A DNA stretch of 53,647 bases from Planctomycetota bacterium. GTDB taxonomy: Bacteria > JAJVIF01 > JAPKYR01. The stretch spans positions 1 through 53,647 of the forward strand of contig JAUWTM010000010.1 in assembly GCA_030614715.1 (NCBI GenBank), written 5' to 3'. The notes under the pieces were generated by a model. That model had not been told where the DNA came from. It saw only the letters and a program-made list of their open reading frames with translations, and did not search any database. Within the stretch, counting starts at the first letter, position 1; every line of letters starts with the position of its first letter. The position numbers and the translations under genes were made by a program. Below, piece after piece: positions 33,077-42,222 of the stretch.

Positions 33077-35368
33077 CTAATATCCATGCCAGTTATCTTT
33101 ATAATCCCTGAGCCATTCCCCAAAGAAAACTCCCTGAGCATCCAGGAAATCATACATGTGTGGTGGCCTACCACCCTCATATTGCCACATCACATTATGC
33201 TTGGGTGTACCATAAAGCGATTCTCGAGGATATGCGGCTAGTTTGTTACAATACCACGGATCATCAGGATAATCTGTGCACCAATCGTTCACCGAGCAAG
33301 TTAGGTCCTGCACCAAGTATTCATCGTTGGGGTTTGAATCCAGTTCTGAAATATCAAAAAGGCGTCCAATCGCCCTGGCTAACAGGTTTGCTGAGGAGAC
33401 ATTATTATAATCTGGCCATTCACCCCATATTTCGGCGCCCATAACGATACATGTATTAATGGAGTTCTGATACTCACTTTGACAAGTCACTGGCCACTCG
33501 TCACTCCAGGCATACATAGACCCTTCAGTATCACCATCTATGCTCCAGACGTAATACAAGCTCAAGCAATCATTGTAACTATACCCGTAGTCAGGATCGT
33601 CAAGTACTAAATTGTGTAATTCAATAGCTTCGTCTTCATCCTCAATGTCCCAATAGTCATTCGACAACTGAATATGGACTGGTTCATTACCCATAATTGA
33701 AAACCTAATACCGTACTGCATGAAGAATTGGTTTAGGTTGTCAATGTCAGTATAAACGTCATCATCAAACCACGTGGGGAACCATTGATACAAATCCCAG
33801 TCATACCAGTCAATGATGTACGCCCTGAGCCATAGTTCTCTCTCAATCGGGTAACCATAATCTGTTGCCCCAATACCCTGCAGCCATGGTTCACCGTTGT
33901 ACTCCAGGACTGGCAGAACGAAATAAGCAATCCGTGCATCGATCAAATCATACATGGGAACAGTCTCTTCAACATATTGCGAAAACCAGCCCTCATTTGT
34001 TTGCCGCGCATTCTCATCGATAAAGAATGACTCTTGTGTATGACCGAGATCTTCGTAATACCAGATCGCTTCATCGAAATCGTAATCGAGCCTGTATACA
34101 TAGTACGTGATCATGGGACTCAATGGATGCCAGGTTAATGTAACCTGATTATAGACCCCATAATCAGTGCCATCAGCAGCCTTAAGATATGGCAGGTAAA
34201 GATCCAGGAATTCTACATCAATACATGCTATTTTATATGCTGTCTGAGATGGCACCTCATAATCCTGAACACTCACCAGGACTTTATACCTGCCCGGTGG
34301 TGCCAGATTGTAATTCGGGATATCAACCTCATACTTCTCATAATACCCGTAAATTGGATCAAAGCCAGAACCTGCATGGGTTGTTGGTAATGTGCCGATA
34401 AATAATTCCGGACATTCCACTATCGGTAGTTGATCATCAGGATCATAGGGAGGAGGGTTATAGGGGTCCAAGTCGTAATCGTAAACTTCGATGGTGAGTT
34501 CGGCACTTCCACCAACATTGTAAATGCCGGGAGTAGGGTCAACGGAGGTCTCGATGTTCCACGGTTCAGGGCAATTAGCATTGCGAGGGAAGTCATCAAA
34601 TGGGTCATAAGGTGGAGTTCCCGGCGCCCAGTTTGCATCTACTGCGAATTCAAATGTGAATGATGTGGGTCCTGTATCAGAAAGATAATAGTGATTCTCG
34701 ACCATGGTTTGATCGAAATAATGACGGTAGTTTATAAGGTGGGAGGTGCCGGTGAAGAAATACTTGTACCCGTTCAGGTTAGCAGTGGTTTCTGGGGAAT
34801 CCCATAATGGCGTAAAACCATTCGCATTACATAGTTCGATAACATCCGGGCCTTGCAATGCATCGGCAACGATCATCGATGAAGCCGGGAATAAATGACT
34901 GCCGTTAAACATGGCAATCCCCCTAACATCGAATCCAGTAAATTCTGGACCAAGCGGATTTGTAAGCTGTACACGGATTACATCTACGAGTATCGTTTCA
35001 CCGGGATGTCCCTCAGGGTCCCATTCCCACTCGTAATCCTGCAATCCAAGTAAGAACCAGATGCAGCCCAAGGGACAAATCTCGGGATTCATTAGTAGAC
35101 CAGTGATGTCGAAATGCGCCTCCAGGCTCCTGAGCGGTACAGCCATTACTTCATTAAGCGCGGTATCTACGTGGACTTGCCAGTACCCCCAGAGGTGGCG
35201 ACCATCAGTATTGGCCGCTTGTTCTCGATCTCCGTTGAGATCACCTACTATGGTGCTCGTCGGATCGGTGACTGCAGGTGCTGCCGGATCATCTGATCCA
35301 CTAGAACAACCACACGTCAATAATAGTGCAATAAGAATTACACCCAAGAGACGATACTTGAGTATCAT
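33077..35368 (-). CDS. WG-W-V family lipoprotein with degenerate zincin-like C-terminal region
   Basis: 763 residues, AGGAGGAGAGAC before ATG. Lipobox LTCGC (Cys21), then SSGSDDPAAP. Family blocks are present in a more diverged form: LWGYWQVHV, PLRS, EFTGFDVRGI, LCNANGFTPLWDSPET, NLNGYKYFFTG, FEFAVDANW. A fibronectin-like region follows. Near residue 665-680 the sequence LLARAIGRLFDIS aligns by eye with the zinc protease signature of the form L-A-H-E-x-G-H-L-F-G, with both histidines and the glutamate lost, following NTCIVMGAEIWGEW, which resembles the strand before that helix. The C-terminus may thus be a pseudo-metalloprotease (inference). Codon use is conspicuously AT-rich relative to its neighbours, a sign of transfer or relaxed selection. 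Confidence 0.8.
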   Translation of the reverse strand: MILKYRLLGVILIALLLTCGCSSGSDDPAAPAVTDPTSTIVGDLNGDREQAANTDGRHLWGYWQVHVDTALNEVMAVPLRSLEAHFDITGLLMNPEICPLGCIWFLLGLQDYEWEWDPEGHPGETILVDVIRVQLTNPLGPEFTGFDVRGIAMFNGSHLFPASSMIVADALQGPDVIELCNANGFTPLWDSPETTANLNGYKYFFTGTSHLINYRHYFDQTMVENHYYLSDTGPTSFTFEFAVDANWAPGTPPYDPFDDFPRNANCPEPWNIETSVDPTPGIYNVGGSAELTIEVYDYDLDPYNPPPYDPDDQLPIVECPELFIGTLPTTHAGSGFDPIYGYYEKYEVDIPNYNLAPPGRYKVLVSVQDYEVPSQTAYKIACIDVEFLDLYLPYLKAADGTDYGVYNQVTLTWHPLSPMITYYVYRLDYDFDEAIWYYEDLGHTQESFFIDENARQTNEGWFSQYVEETVPMYDLIDARIAYFVLPVLEYNGEPWLQGIGATDYGYPIERELWLRAYIIDWYDWDLYQWFPTWFDDDVYTDIDNLNQFFMQYGIRFSIMGNEPVHIQLSNDYWDIEDEDEAIELHNLVLDDPDYGYSYNDCLSLYYVWSIDGDTEGSMYAWSDEWPVTCQSEYQNSINTCIVMGAEIWGEWPDYNNVSSANLLARAIGRLFDISELDSNPNDEYLVQDLTCSVNDWCTDYPDDPWYCNKLAAYPRESLYGTPKHNVMWQYEGGRPPHMYDFLDAQGVFFGEWLRDYKDNWHGY

Positions 35369-35868
35369 GTCTCTCCTCCTTTGATTAAATTTGTTTTGGT
35401 GGTTTATTTATATTAACGCCGAAGCGAGCCATCAGCATCGACCTTATTCCTCCTGATTTTTTCCGCCCCAGGGCGTTGAGGTTCCCGGAAATCAACAGCA
35501 TTACATAGACGACCTGGTTAAAGTGTCCTATACCTCGTACACCGTTGGATCAGGAATACTCTCTACAGCATTAACAAGAATGTAAGGGGGGTACAGTCAA
35601 ACAACCTCCACTGTTTGACCCGACAACATTAACCAATCCAGTCATGGATCTGCTTAATTTTATTATGCTTTTCTCCTCTCATCTCCCCAAATTAAGCCTG
35701 TAACTATTCACATATCATGTCATTTATATTTCTGCAAGATGTAATTGGGGGAAATCAACAAAAAAGTTGATTAAAAGGATTATTATCACTTAAAATATTT
35801 TGAGCTAAACTATATTATTACCATATACGATATAACTCACTGTAACCCAAATGATTTTACCGAAGGCC
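35369..35868. other. AT-rich intergenic region with possible leader ORF and hairpin
   Basis: On the minus strand an AGGAGGA (35448-35454) precedes ATG 35438 and a 17-codon ORF ending at 35385 (MLMARFGVNINKPPKQI), 16 bases before the lipoprotein ATG. It could be a leader peptide, but it is too short to prove. GTCAAACA (35596-35603) and TGTTTGAC (35612-35619) form an eight-bp stem with an eight-base loop. The part near 35700-35860 is AT-rich and carries no recognisable gene. Confidence 0.35.
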
Positions 35869-38172
35869 TTAACCACCTACCTGTGTGAGCGATGAAACCA
35901 TCGGGAATCGATGGTATGCCACCTCGTAGCTTTCGACTGTTGCGATGTCTTTATATGTCTGGACCGTAACTCCGAGTGTATTGGGACCGCCGAGTGGAAA
36001 CACGAACGCAACCACCAGCAACGACCTACTGTTACCGGATGAAACGCCGATTCCAAGGTCGGTGAACCTGACCCTGTTCAGACCGGTGACGTCCACGCTT
36101 GAAATCAGTTCGTCCAGACCGGAATCGTAGAATCCGTTGCCTGTTGTGTCCTCGTAGAGATCGATCTGAGCAATCGTGGCAAGCGGCTGGGTGCCGTAGA
36201 GCTGGAAATTGATGCCATCGATTGTTGTCAGCCCGTTCGAGGAACAATCCAGCCTGAGCAGGGCAACTTCACCACCTGCGGGACTTGCAGCGGGAGCGAT
36301 GTCCACACCGATCACGTCGAAAACGGACTCGTTTTCAAGTGTCAGATCGTAGAGCGATGAATCGCCGACATTATTCGAGTGCACGCTCAGATACAGGGTC
36401 TGGCCCGCGATGACATCGATGTCGATTGACTCGACATTGTTCCATGGATCGTTAGCTATCGTTGAATCTGCAAGCAGATTGGTCATAGCCGGATCGGAAT
36501 AAAGCGCCAGGTCGAGGTCCTCGCCCCAGGTATAGATGTAGCATGAGATGGTGAGAGGACCGTCGCCGACCACTTCGATTTTATAGAGGTCCTCGGGATC
36601 GTGGTACGGATTTCCCGGCACGTCATGGATGGTGTCATGGAAACGCGCCGATGGCAGGTTGACCGGTACGAATCCCATCGGGTCTTCGAGCAGCGAGTAC
36701 CGGTCGGAACCGTACACGGCGCGGACCGCGTTCACCCTGCCCTCGCCCGACTGGTCGTCCCAGCCGAGTGAGTGGATGTCATCGCATGTGTAACGCAGGC
36801 GGTCGCGAAGCCACGCAGCGTTCTCGCCGGGATTGAAGGTCTTGACCAGCGCCACCACGCCAGCAGCCATCGGGCATGCACAGGACGTTCCGCCAAAGAA
36901 GAAATCGTCATTACCGTCCCAGTACGCGCTGTAATGTTCACCGTACGTGGTTGTGTACTTGTCGCCGTACGCGGAGATTTCAAGCTGGGTACCCCAGGTC
37001 GATCCCCACGGGAATCCGGATGCCGCACTGATACGCTGCTCCACGATACGCTGGTTGGCGTCGTTAAACGCGCAGCAGGCTGCGACAGCCATGACGGAGT
37101 CGTGACCGGACGGCCAGTGAGCGTCGTTCGTGCCGCTATTTCCAGCAGAACCGAGCAGGACGACGCCGTTGCCGTCATCGTAGGCATAGGAGCAGGCTTC
37201 ATCCATGGCGATTGAATAGGTTGTCGATCCAAACGACATACTGGCGATGTCGGCGTCGTTGTCTTTCGCGTAGTGCAGTGCGTTTACAACGCTGCTGACG
37301 TAAGCATTAAAATTCCAGCCGTTCAGGTTGACCCTGAGCACCATGACCTTCACGCCCGGAGCGATTCCGGTAAGTCCGCGGTTGTTATCTATCTGTGCCG
37401 CGACGATACCGGCGCAGGCCGTGCCGTGGTACGGATAACCGCCAGTGTCGTGCGGACCATTGTCGCTGTAATGAAAATCCCACCCGAACCAGTCGTCCAC
37501 GTATCCGTTGGCGTCGTCGTCGATTCCGTTGTTGGATATTTCGTCGTTGTTGTACCAGAGGCGGTAGAAAAGGTCCTCGTGGTCATAGAGGATGCCGGTG
37601 TCTATAACAGCGACTACGATGTCCTCTGTGCCGATCGATTCGTTCCAGACGATCGGAGCACCGGATTTTGCGGGACCCCACTGGTCGAAGACGTTGTCGC
37701 GCGGGTCATTCCCCGCGTCGCCGCGTTCCCACATCGGATCGTTGGGAACGTAAGGTGCATCCTCGAATGTGAGGATGTAATTCGGCTCAGCCCAACGCAC
37801 CCTCGAATCGTTGTTCAGCTTGTCAACAATGTCGGTGACGATCTGTCCCTGAGGAATTTTCAGACGGTACATCGGACCCCAGGATACGTCGCTGATATCG
37901 ATCACTCTCAGGTCGAATTCAGCAGCCCAGATAATGAGATCGGGATTGGACAGCGGCTCGTTCAGAGTGAGAAGGACCTCACCCGGAGCATAAAGGCCGT
38001 CACCGGAGTCACCCTCCATGGGATCGAAGATCGGACCGCCGGTGGATCGATCAGCGGTGTCGGGTGTTACCGGGGAATTTCCGCCGGAACAGGAAACGAG
38101 GAACAGGAGGATTAAAAACGCGGCCAGAATTACGGACCGCCTTCGGAGACCAAACAGAATTATGGATGTCAT
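35869..38172 (-). CDS. lipoprotein subtilisin-like protease with PPC domain
   Basis: 767 residues, GAGG before ATG. A long signal peptide ends LVSC (Cys28), followed by the shared tag SGGNSPVTPD. Residues about 60-140 form a prodomain (APGEVLLTLNEPLS...VRWAEPNYIL). The triad is intact: Asp191 (VAVIDTGIL), His249 (YHGTACAGIV), Ser430 (GGTSCACPMAAG). After the catalytic domain a pre-peptidase C-terminal (PPC) beta-sandwich is visible (EDLYKIEVVGDGPLTISCYIY...GQTLYLSVHS) and a further beta domain. It is a surface-anchored protease, in contrast to the secreted one at 30357. The calcium-site-like NDEISNNGIDDDANGYVDD insert at 208-227 is characteristic of thermolysin-processed subtilases. Confidence 0.93.
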   Translation of the reverse strand: MTSIILFGLRRRSVILAAFLILLFLVSCSGGNSPVTPDTADRSTGGPIFDPMEGDSGDGLYAPGEVLLTLNEPLSNPDLIIWAAEFDLRVIDISDVSWGPMYRLKIPQGQIVTDIVDKLNNDSRVRWAEPNYILTFEDAPYVPNDPMWERGDAGNDPRDNVFDQWGPAKSGAPIVWNESIGTEDIVVAVIDTGILYDHEDLFYRLWYNNDEISNNGIDDDANGYVDDWFGWDFHYSDNGPHDTGGYPYHGTACAGIVAAQIDNNRGLTGIAPGVKVMVLRVNLNGWNFNAYVSSVVNALHYAKDNDADIASMSFGSTTYSIAMDEACSYAYDDGNGVVLLGSAGNSGTNDAHWPSGHDSVMAVAACCAFNDANQRIVEQRISAASGFPWGSTWGTQLEISAYGDKYTTTYGEHYSAYWDGNDDFFFGGTSCACPMAAGVVALVKTFNPGENAAWLRDRLRYTCDDIHSLGWDDQSGEGRVNAVRAVYGSDRYSLLEDPMGFVPVNLPSARFHDTIHDVPGNPYHDPEDLYKIEVVGDGPLTISCYIYTWGEDLDLALYSDPAMTNLLADSTIANDPWNNVESIDIDVIAGQTLYLSVHSNNVGDSSLYDLTLENESVFDVIGVDIAPAASPAGGEVALLRLDCSSNGLTTIDGINFQLYGTQPLATIAQIDLYEDTTGNGFYDSGLDELISSVDVTGLNRVRFTDLGIGVSSGNSRSLLVVAFVFPLGGPNTLGVTVQTYKDIATVESYEVAYHRFPMVSSLTQVGG

Positions 38173-38255
38173 TTAATGCGAACCTCTACCGGTAATAACT
38201 GAGTGAACGAACTAATCGTATCATGTAAACGGGGTTACGACAATACATAGAATGC

Positions 38256-38275
38256 CACCAACCTTACGGTTGGTG
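38256..38275. terminator. hairpin between fliR and the S8 protease
   Basis: CACCAACC (38256-38263), TTAC loop, GGTTGGTG (38268-38275): a perfect eight-bp stem without a T-run. On the minus strand it lies downstream of fliR and upstream of the protease gene. A short ACACCATAATGGTGT palindrome follows at 38289-38303. Confidence 0.45.
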
Positions 38276-38346
38276 CACTGTAATGGTACACCATAATGGT
38301 GTTGTATTTGTGTTAATGATAAAGGAATGGGTAAAGTTGTGATTAA

Positions 38347-39126
38347 TTACAACAAATGCATCAGGCCGTAGAACTGCTCAGCGAGCCATTCGAAGTCGAA
38401 ACGCATCACGAGAGCGAAAAATGGGAAGGCCAGGCCCAGTATAAACATCCCAAGAAGGCTTTTTAACGGAAGTCCGACAATAAAGACGTTCATCTGGGGG
38501 ACCGTCTTCGCGATGATCCCAAGAGACACGTCCACGAGGAAAATGGCACCGACAATGGGCATCGCAAGTTTCAATCCAAGCCAGAACATCCGTCCGAACG
38601 TCTCGACCAGCCACGCGACCGAAAATTGCGACACCGCGAAGCTTCCAGCCGGCGCAATTATAAAGCTGTCCGCCATACCCTTGAGAAGTATGTGATGCGC
38701 GTCCATTACAAGGAAGTAAAGCATCGCGAAAAGGAACAGGAACTGTCCGAGGATCGATACCTGCTGGTTTGAAACCGGATCGAGCACGTTCGCGACCGCG
38801 AAACCCATCTGGTAGCCCATCATCATGCCACCGAGCTGCACTCCCGCGAACACGAGACTGACCGAATATCCAAGTGTCAGGCCGAATGCAACCTCTCCCG
38901 CGACAAGCAAAAACACCTCAAGCATGTTTACCGGTACCGATGCCGCTATCGGTCCCGTGACAAACAGTACAAGAATCGAGGTCAGGGCTGCGAATCCAAC
39001 CTTTGCAAGAACCGGCATGGTCGAACCGCCGAAAATTGGTGCGGTGTAGAAGAATGACGTGAAACGTATCAGGATGATGATGAAACTATAGAAGTACAGC
39101 TCGAGTATTTGGACAGGAAAAGACAT
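38347..39126 (-). CDS. fliR: flagellar biosynthesis protein FliR (type III export gate)
   Basis: 259 residues, normal length. FliR forms, with FliP and FliQ, the export gate of the flagellar type III secretion system in the inner membrane. The N-terminus LIRFTSFFYTAPIFGGSTMPVLAKVGFA and the conserved centre GVQLGGMMMGYQMGFAVANVLDP are typical. Six or more membrane segments and a C-terminal FPFFALVMRFDFEWLAE fit. No other flagellar gene is beside it, and the neighbours are lipoprotein genes, so fliR stands alone here. The 5' region lacks a clear ribosome-binding site. Confidence 0.93.
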   Translation of the reverse strand: MSFPVQILELYFYSFIIILIRFTSFFYTAPIFGGSTMPVLAKVGFAALTSILVLFVTGPIAASVPVNMLEVFLLVAGEVAFGLTLGYSVSLVFAGVQLGGMMMGYQMGFAVANVLDPVSNQQVSILGQFLFLFAMLYFLVMDAHHILLKGMADSFIIAPAGSFAVSQFSVAWLVETFGRMFWLGLKLAMPIVGAIFLVDVSLGIIAKTVPQMNVFIVGLPLKSLLGMFILGLAFPFFALVMRFDFEWLAEQFYGLMHLL

Positions 39127-39252
39127 GGTGAAGCAGGTCGGATGCGTACCGACATATTAATTTCGATTAAATCACCTTCAGAGTGAACACTCTCAACGTG
39201 ACAGTATTTTAAAAGGGCAAGCTTACTGACTGTTAAGCTTCTACGAATGCGC

Positions 39253-39258
39253 TATAAT
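39253..39258 (+). promoter_or_regulatory. possible -10 for the SGNH-bearing lipoprotein
   Basis: TATAAT at 39253-39258, 140 bases before the ATG at 39398. No good -35 and no extended TG, so tentative. A GGAGGG-TCG-ATG with a ten-codon reading frame lies at 39273-39311; its meaning is unknown. The rest of 39127-39397 holds no gene. Confidence 0.3.
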
Positions 39259-39397
39259 AAATATGATGTCCGGAGGGTCGATGATTTCCGTTACAAGGGA
39301 AATTCAGTGCTGATTCAGGGCATTTTTGAATACTCTGGAACCGTAAGTGCCGTTATAACAACCGAACATTACTGATTCTGTTCCCGAGAGGTGTTCC

Positions 39398-41272
39398 ATG
39401 AACAAACCTTCGCTGGGATTTCTACTAATCCCTGCACTAATCTGGGCATTCTTCGGCTGCTCGAACCCAAATCCGGTCACACCGAAGGTTTCAGGCTCAA
39501 GGTCGGCCGACTCCGCACCGCTTGTGTGGGGGATCTGGGATGTGTTGATAACTGATGACGGAACTGTCGAAGCGGTTCCGTTACGTCATGCAGATTTCGC
39601 CTTGAATGTAACAGGGATGATCGACAGCGTCCCGGGATGTCTCGGATTGTCGGTCGATAACATCTACCATCACACCGGTTACACCGATATCACGCTCGAT
39701 ATCAGCATCACGCACCCTTTCCCGGACGCCACAAAGTTCACGGGATTCGATGTGATGGGTGTGCTTCTCGGCAACGGATCGGTCGCGCATCCGCACGATC
39801 CTGATCTCTATATGGCCGGACCGGATGACATCCAGCTTAGAAACGCTGACGGCTGGACGCGATGGATGAACTACCCTGAATTCCTCGGCACGGATCCTGA
39901 AATGCTGGGATTCATCTACGGAGAAATGGGCACGCAGGGACTCTCACCGTCCGCGATAATCAACGGGTACCGTTATTTCGCCGACGACCTTGAACCGAAA
40001 GTACACCCGATAGAGTACTTAACAAACAATCCCGCGAACCGGGGAATGTTCCAGGCGGGATCGACGAACACCCGTCACTATAACATTCGATTCCCCGACT
40101 CAGCTGGATTCAGCTTCCAGTACGCAGTGATCTCCCGCTGGGAGCAGAACATCCACAGCCCCGATCCACCCGAATACGTGCCAGATGACTTTCCATTGAC
40201 CGCAAACGCCCGGGAATCGGTGGCATTTGCCATACTCGGCACGACGTCCGACTGGTACTGGGATGGCAGCTCGGGTGGTGGAAATTTCAGGGCTGATATC
40301 TCGGTTGGCAACTGGCACGTGCAGCCCGGACCCGGGAATGTCGTGGACGATTACGTGATCTCGCTTTATTCCGATGCATGGTCAGGTGCAGCTCATCCGG
40401 ACATGACCGCAACGAGTTACGGTCCAAACCACTGCATCTTCGCGGTAGACATCCCGGCATCACCGACCGCTGCAGGACCACTGGATATCTGGGTCAGCAT
40501 CGAGCAAACAGGTGAAACCTACGCAAACCCCTTCGGCGTACCGACACTCGCTGAAGATGAACCCCTTGTTGCGCACTTCTACTGGCTGGAAATCGTCCCG
40601 CTCATCAGTGAACAGTGGGAGCCGCCGACCGATCACGATCCACGGTTCCTTTTCATCCATCATTCGACCGGCGAGGGATTCCTGTACGACGGCGGGATGT
40701 GGACCAAGCTCGAAGCGGAGGGATTCGATGTGCACAACAGGACGTACGGCGATGGCTGGGTCGGGGATAACACCGATCCCGAACACTGGCCGACCACTTT
40801 CACGGATTATTACGACGACATGATCTCGTGGGAGCTCGAAGCAGGGCAGTACTACGATATCGTCGCGTTCAAATCGTGTTTCCCGGCCTCCTATATCTAT
40901 GACCAGGCGATGCTCGATGAATACAAGAGCTATTACAACGCCGTGAAGACAGTCACGCAGCTGCATCCCGAGACGCTGTTCATTCCGTACACTACACCAC
41001 CACTCGTGCCGAATGAGACAGAACCCGCGATCGCCGCAAGGGCGCGTGAGTTCGCCGACTGGCTGACGGGAGCGTACGATGAGGGAGAATTTAACCTCGT
41101 GGCTTACGACGTGTTTGACGTTCTCGCGGGTGATGATCCGATGAGCGGCGACTTCAACTGCCTGCGCTACGAGTACCAGGATGATCCGTGGGATTCACAT
41201 CCGAACGTCGCGGGAAGTACCGCTGTAGGGAATGATTTCTCTGCGTGGCTGTCTGACTTAGTCTGGAACTGA
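39398..41272 (+). CDS. WG-W-V family lipoprotein with C-terminal SGNH-like hydrolase domain
   Basis: 624 residues, GAGAGGTG before ATG. Lipobox FFGC (Cys21), then SNPNPVTPKV. The family domain shows VWGIWDVLI, PLRHADFALNVTG, THPFPDATKFTGFDVMGV, LRNADGWTRWMNYPEF, IINGYRYFADDL, FQYAVISRW and PDDFPLTAN. From residue about 415 a second domain begins FLFIHHSTGEGFLYDGG with candidate nucleophile Ser423, and ends with DSHPNVAGSTAVGNDF, giving candidate Asp599 and His601. The HPN-x-x-G ending is typical of SGNH hydrolases, but Asp-x-His spacing is shorter than the usual Asp-x-x-His, so catalysis is an inference. The next gene contains the same domain alone. Confidence 0.85.
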   Translation: MNKPSLGFLLIPALIWAFFGCSNPNPVTPKVSGSRSADSAPLVWGIWDVLITDDGTVEAVPLRHADFALNVTGMIDSVPGCLGLSVDNIYHHTGYTDITLDISITHPFPDATKFTGFDVMGVLLGNGSVAHPHDPDLYMAGPDDIQLRNADGWTRWMNYPEFLGTDPEMLGFIYGEMGTQGLSPSAIINGYRYFADDLEPKVHPIEYLTNNPANRGMFQAGSTNTRHYNIRFPDSAGFSFQYAVISRWEQNIHSPDPPEYVPDDFPLTANARESVAFAILGTTSDWYWDGSSGGGNFRADISVGNWHVQPGPGNVVDDYVISLYSDAWSGAAHPDMTATSYGPNHCIFAVDIPASPTAAGPLDIWVSIEQTGETYANPFGVPTLAEDEPLVAHFYWLEIVPLISEQWEPPTDHDPRFLFIHHSTGEGFLYDGGMWTKLEAEGFDVHNRTYGDGWVGDNTDPEHWPTTFTDYYDDMISWELEAGQYYDIVAFKSCFPASYIYDQAMLDEYKSYYNAVKTVTQLHPETLFIPYTTPPLVPNETEPAIAARAREFADWLTGAYDEGEFNLVAYDVFDVLAGDDPMSGDFNCLRYEYQDDPWDSHPNVAGSTAVGNDFSAWLSDLVWN

Positions 41273-41341
41273 AAATTAACGGGACATAAATGAGGGATTG
41301 AATGTCGATGAGCAAAATTCATAATGAACGAGAGGGGCGAC

Positions 41342-42130
41342 ATGCGCAACTTCAAGCTCACATTCATCTTCATTCTTGCCCTCTGCACGATCTGCCTTGG
41401 CTGCTCGTGTACAGGAGCCGCAAACGCCTGGAGTCCTGACACAAACCAGGACAACAATCCATCGGGGAACAACCCGGGCAGCACCGCAGACGGGCTGAAA
41501 TTCCTTTTCATCCATCATTCAACAGGCGAGGGATTCCTGTATGACGGTGGTATGTACGACCTGCTGGTCGACGCCGGGTTCGACGTGCACACGCGGACGT
41601 ACGACGACGGGTGGGTCGGTGACAACACCGATCCCGAGCACTGGCCGACAACCTTCACCAGTCACTTTGACGACATGATGACGTGGGACCTTCCAGCCGG
41701 AGAGCGTTACAATATCATTGCATTCAAATCATGCTTCCCGGCGTCCTACATCGAAGATTCCGCGATGCTGAACGAGTACAGGGATTACTACAACACGGTC
41801 AAGTCGGTTGTCGAGCAGCACCCCGGGACCCTGTTCATTCCGTTCACAACCCCACCGCTGGTACCGACCTACACAGAACCCTCTGTTGCAGCACGTGCGC
41901 GTGAATTCGCGAACTGGCTGACAGGGCCGTACGATGACGGGATCGACAATCTCGCGGCTTACGATGTGTTCGACGTACTCGCGGGAGATAATTCCGGGAG
42001 CGGTGATTATAACTGCCTGCGGTATTCCTACCAGTACGATCAATGGGATTCTCACCCAAACGAGGCAGGCTGCACAGCTGTAGCGAATGATTTTGTCGAC
42101 TGGCTTGTGTCCCTTGGCTGGGGCTCGTAA
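41342..42130 (+). CDS. lipoprotein consisting of the same SGNH-like domain
   Basis: 262 residues from ATG 41342, which has GAGAGGGG just upstream; an earlier ATG at 41324 is less likely. Lipobox CLGC (Cys21), then a short asparagine- and proline-rich linker. The rest aligns with the C-terminal domain of the preceding protein over almost its full length: FLFIHHSTGEGFLYDGG (Ser60), GDGWVGDNTDPEHWPTTFT-equivalent, AFKSCFPASYI, FIPFTTPPLVP, AARAREFANWLTG and DSHPNEAG (Asp236, His238). It arose by domain duplication with loss, or the large protein by fusion. Only 69 bases separate the two genes, so they are probably cotranscribed. Confidence 0.85.
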   Translation: MRNFKLTFIFILALCTICLGCSCTGAANAWSPDTNQDNNPSGNNPGSTADGLKFLFIHHSTGEGFLYDGGMYDLLVDAGFDVHTRTYDDGWVGDNTDPEHWPTTFTSHFDDMMTWDLPAGERYNIIAFKSCFPASYIEDSAMLNEYRDYYNTVKSVVEQHPGTLFIPFTTPPLVPTYTEPSVAARAREFANWLTGPYDDGIDNLAAYDVFDVLAGDNSGSGDYNCLRYSYQYDQWDSHPNEAGCTAVANDFVDWLVSLGWGS

Positions 42131-42170
42131 GTAGATTATCTTCGACTAAAAATTCAGGAAAATTCGTGAC

Positions 42171-42200
42171 ACACGCAAACTCGTGATCGAGTTTGTGTGT
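42171..42200. terminator. hairpin between convergent genes
   Basis: ACACGCAAACTCG (42171-42183) pairs with CGAGTTTGTGTGT (42188-42200) with one G-T wobble and a four-base loop. It lies between convergent genes, 40 bases after the SGNH stop, and could serve both strands. Confidence 0.65.
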
Positions 42201-42222
42201 GGTTTAGATAGCAACCATGTAT

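Noticed and set aside
36732-37232. Long opposing frames inside the S8 protease gene
   Set aside because: GC-rich shadow frames; the minus-strand protease carries the full catalytic triad in a single frame.
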